From contig NZ_FSRK01000001.1 in assembly GCF_900141765.1 (NCBI RefSeq), positions 1,736,001 to 1,800,000 on the forward strand: a stretch of DNA of 64,000 nt, given 5' to 3'. The notes under the pieces were generated by a model that ran no database searches, was not told the DNA's origin, and saw only the letters and a list, made by a program, of their open reading frames with translations. This stretch comes from Epilithonimonas zeae (GTDB lineage Bacteria > Bacteroidota > Bacteroidia > Flavobacteriales > Weeksellaceae). Shown here one piece after another: positions 59,910-64,000 of the stretch (the first letter of the stretch is position 1; every line of letters begins with the position of its first letter). The translations under genes were made by a program, and so were the position numbers.

Positions 59910-60359
59910 ATGAAAAAACTCTATTTTGGTGTATTACTGGTTTTTCCTTTGTTAGGAAGCGCTCAGTCGGTCATTGGGAATATTAATTCCGGTGCTGTTT
60001 CTGAGAATTCTTTCAACCATTCTGTAGGAGAAATCTATGTAATACCATCTAATCCGGATGATGTCAATTCCGGAACACTGGGGATCCTATACCAAACCAA
60101 TCTAAAGGTTTTAGGTATTAATGAAATATTGAAAGACGAAGTTAAAATCTATCCCAATCCTACTGCCGATTTTATCAATCTACAATTAAGTTCGAAAACT
60201 AAAATTGACGAAGCTGTTATCTACGACAATTCCGGCAGAATCATTTTAAAAACAAAAATCGAATCGGATAAAATAGATTTACGTTCCCTCAATACAGGAA
60301 TCTATCTTCTTTATTTCACAAACACGGATATCAAACCTATAAAAATTATAAAAAAATAA
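59910..60359 (+). CDS. small T9SS-secreted protein with type A sorting domain
   Basis: A 149-residue protein with a signal peptide (LYFGVLLVFPLLGSAQ). Residues 25-65 form a short passenger (NSGAVSENSFNHSVGEIYVIP), and the last 75 residues are a T9SS C-terminal sorting domain (KIYPNPTADFINLQLSSK, then AVIYDNSGRIILKTK and LNTGIYLLYFTN, ending IIKK). So nearly the whole mature protein is the sorting tag, an unusually small passenger. It is seven bases upstream of the SusE/SusF-like gene, so both are probably expressed together. Confidence 0.8.
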   Translation: MKKLYFGVLLVFPLLGSAQSVIGNINSGAVSENSFNHSVGEIYVIPSNPDDVNSGTLGILYQTNLKVLGINEILKDEVKIYPNPTADFINLQLSSKTKIDEAVIYDNSGRIILKTKIESDKIDLRSLNTGIYLLYFTNTDIKPIKIIKK

Positions 60360-60366
60360 AAACCAA

Positions 60367-61719
60367 ATGAAAAAACTCTACATCGCTTTAAGTTTATTTT
60401 TAGCTTCATTCGCTTATTCTCAAGTTCCACAAGCTTTTAGTTATCAAACCATTGCTTTCAATTCTGCGGGTGCGCCAATTGCTAATGGAAACGTCAACTT
60501 AAGAATCAGCATTCTGGACAATTCTGCAACAGGAACTGTTTTATATACTGAAACTCATACAAAAACAACCAATTCCAAAGGTTTGGTTAATTTAAATATT
60601 GGAAGCGGAACACCGACTACAGGAAACTTCGGCGGAATCAATTGGGGAACGAATACAAAATTTGTAAAAGTTGAAATGGACCCAACTGGCGGAAACAATT
60701 ATACTAATGTTGGTGTAAATCAGCTGATGAGTGTGCCTTATGCTCAAGTTAGTAAAACTGTTGTTACGGGAGCCGGACAAGGAATTATTTTGGTTTCTCC
60801 TAATGGAACCCCTTATGAGCTAAATGTCAACGATAATGGTCAATTATCTTTACCAACTTCCAATTCTTCAAGCACAGCGGCTTCTAATTTATATCTTTAT
60901 GGTTCTTTTAATAATTGGTCACCAGCTTCTGCATTAGAATTTGGAAAGAACGTACAACCATTTGGCTCGGGTTATAATGGTTTTATTTATTTAAAAGCAG
61001 GAGACCAAATTAAATTCTTAGCAGATAAAACAGGAAATGTTATATATGGTGGAAACGATGGATTAACTGGGAATATTGTTAAGAATGGAAATGCCATCAC
61101 AATTCCTTCCAATGGATATTACAGAATCGTAATTGACCAAAGTAATAGTTATTATCAAATTTTTTCTATAAATGTAAAATTTGGATATGATTACACTATG
61201 AAATTAGACAACTGTACTCCCTCTTATACAAATTTTAATATGCAGAATGTATATCCAAGCAGTATGAGTTATTATGTAGAAATTGGCAGTAATGATTTTG
61301 GAGATAATCTAGCGGATGGAAGCTTAGATTATAATGGTCCAAAAATTGTCTTGCCCGGAAATAATGTATTAAAAACTAAAATTAATTTCAACGGCTCGGG
61401 TAGTTATTCTTATGTCCCTTGGTATACTCCACCATCAAACCTTTATATGAAGGTATATTATACCAATGGAACAAGTGGAAATCAGTCAATAACAATGTCT
61501 TCTTCTGCCGCAAGTATTTACAATGGAACTTTTACCACAGCTCATCCTGCTGTAATATATTTTACAGATTCTTATTCCGGGAATGGTACAATTCAATATG
61601 GAGGACAAAATAATATTATTACTCCGGCTGGACAAGGTTTTATTAATATTCCAGAACCTGGCAGTTATTCTGTAAAATTAGATTTTACAACATCAAGTTA
61701 TACTGTTCAAAAACAATAA
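60367..61719 (+). CDS. SusE/SusF-like secreted protein with repetitive N-terminal domain
   Basis: A 450-residue protein with a signal peptide (IALSLFLASFAYSQ). The N-terminal part (about 20-125, PQAFSYQTIAFNSAGAPIANGNVNLRISILD) is the opening found in many Bacteroidota surface and tail-like proteins. The middle (LYLYGSFNNWSPASALEFGKNV, GFIYLKAGDQIKFLADKTG, VIYGGNDGLTGNIVKNGNAI) fits a SusE/SusF carbohydrate-binding module. The rest is Ser/Thr/Asn-rich strand. No lipobox is visible, unlike SusE and SusF. It likely binds a glycan at the cell surface, but no SusC/SusD genes flank it. Confidence 0.7.
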   Translation: MKKLYIALSLFLASFAYSQVPQAFSYQTIAFNSAGAPIANGNVNLRISILDNSATGTVLYTETHTKTTNSKGLVNLNIGSGTPTTGNFGGINWGTNTKFVKVEMDPTGGNNYTNVGVNQLMSVPYAQVSKTVVTGAGQGIILVSPNGTPYELNVNDNGQLSLPTSNSSSTAASNLYLYGSFNNWSPASALEFGKNVQPFGSGYNGFIYLKAGDQIKFLADKTGNVIYGGNDGLTGNIVKNGNAITIPSNGYYRIVIDQSNSYYQIFSINVKFGYDYTMKLDNCTPSYTNFNMQNVYPSSMSYYVEIGSNDFGDNLADGSLDYNGPKIVLPGNNVLKTKINFNGSGSYSYVPWYTPPSNLYMKVYYTNGTSGNQSITMSSSAASIYNGTFTTAHPAVIYFTDSYSGNGTIQYGGQNNIITPAGQGFINIPEPGSYSVKLDFTTSSYTVQKQ

Positions 61720-61727
61720 AGACAATG

Positions 61728-61753
61728 AGACTGCAATAAGCAGTCTTTTTTTT
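61728..61753 (+). terminator. intrinsic terminator of the T9SS/SusE-like pair
   Basis: AGACTGC pairs with GCAGTCT, loop AATAA, followed by T8. Confidence 0.85.
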
Positions 61754-61820
61754 ATTTTAATTAACAAGAAAAACGCTCAAAAATCATATTTCTGATATTA
61801 GAAAATTATTATAAAAACAC

Positions 61821-61828
61821 TAAATTTG
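61821..61828 (+). promoter_or_regulatory. -7 box of the isocitrate dehydrogenase gene
   Basis: TAAATTTG matches TAnnTTTG, leaving a leader of about 35 bases. No TTG was found 19-20 bases upstream. Confidence 0.5.
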
Positions 61829-61849
61829 TATGTTTTGAAAAAACAGTAA

Positions 61850-64000
<2,151 letters not shown>

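Overview
The window looks like chromosomal DNA of a flavobacterium of the Chryseobacterium type (Bacteroidota, Weeksellaceae). The evidence is direct: AT-rich sequence, many promoters with a Bacteroidota -7 box of the form TAnnTTTG, a gliding-type lipoprotein gene (gldI), type IX secretion (T9SS) C-terminal sorting domains, an S46 dipeptidyl-peptidase, a monomeric isocitrate dehydrogenase, and many families that are typical of flavobacteria (DUF5723, SusE/SusF-type surface proteins, lipoproteins with a charged surface-export motif). Most of the window is ordinary housekeeping sequence. I saw no rRNA, tRNA, insertion sequence, integrase or CRISPR array.

Layout. 0-5 kb: partial methyltransferase, THUMP rRNA methyltransferase, GT2 glycosyltransferase, PoxB-type pyruvate dehydrogenase, a small secreted protein. 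5-12 kb: AraC regulator, Tat-exported aminotransferase, CPBP protease, DUF5694 protein, LytS/LytR-type two-component pair. 12-21 kb (mostly minus strand): purU, a GHL10 lipoprotein, typA, a THUMP-like methyltransferase, a DHA2 MFS exporter, and aguB-aguA, which convert agmatine to putrescine. 21-31 kb: thioesterase, DPP11-like peptidase, MepB-like protein, an outer-membrane barrel, three tandem phage-tail-collar paralogues followed by a T9SS cargo protein, then DUF2071 and small membrane/lipoproteins. 31-35 kb: M16 peptidase, DJ-1/PfpI protein and a Crp/Fnr regulator with a good candidate operator between them.

35.3-38.3 kb is the accessory-looking part. It holds a hypothetical gene coupled to a 75-residue protein built of three near-identical repeats, a stand-alone AlbA_2 (Schlafen-like) gene, a GC-richer gene of unknown function whose 3' side carries about twelve degenerate 21/22-bp tandem units, and a 46-codon small ORF with its own promoter. 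This is the stretch least explained by known families and the best place to look for something new.

38-45 kb: small lipoproteins, DUF3817, a LuxC-like acyl-CoA reductase and a ferredoxin fired from one overlapping bidirectional promoter, then serC, serA and DUF1015. 45-48 kb: a bacteriophytochrome histidine kinase overlapping its heme oxygenase (chromophore supply), so the organism probably senses red/far-red light. 48-57 kb: cyclophilin-FKBP fusion plus gldI, ilvE, mnmD, NUDIX, sterol desaturase, GT4, recQ. 57-64 kb: kdsD, tatC, Crp/Fnr regulator with tpx, a T9SS/SusE-like surface pair, and the first 711 codons of NADP-dependent monomeric isocitrate dehydrogenase. Intrinsic terminators are frequent and well formed, and several sit directly against the start codon of the next co-directional gene.
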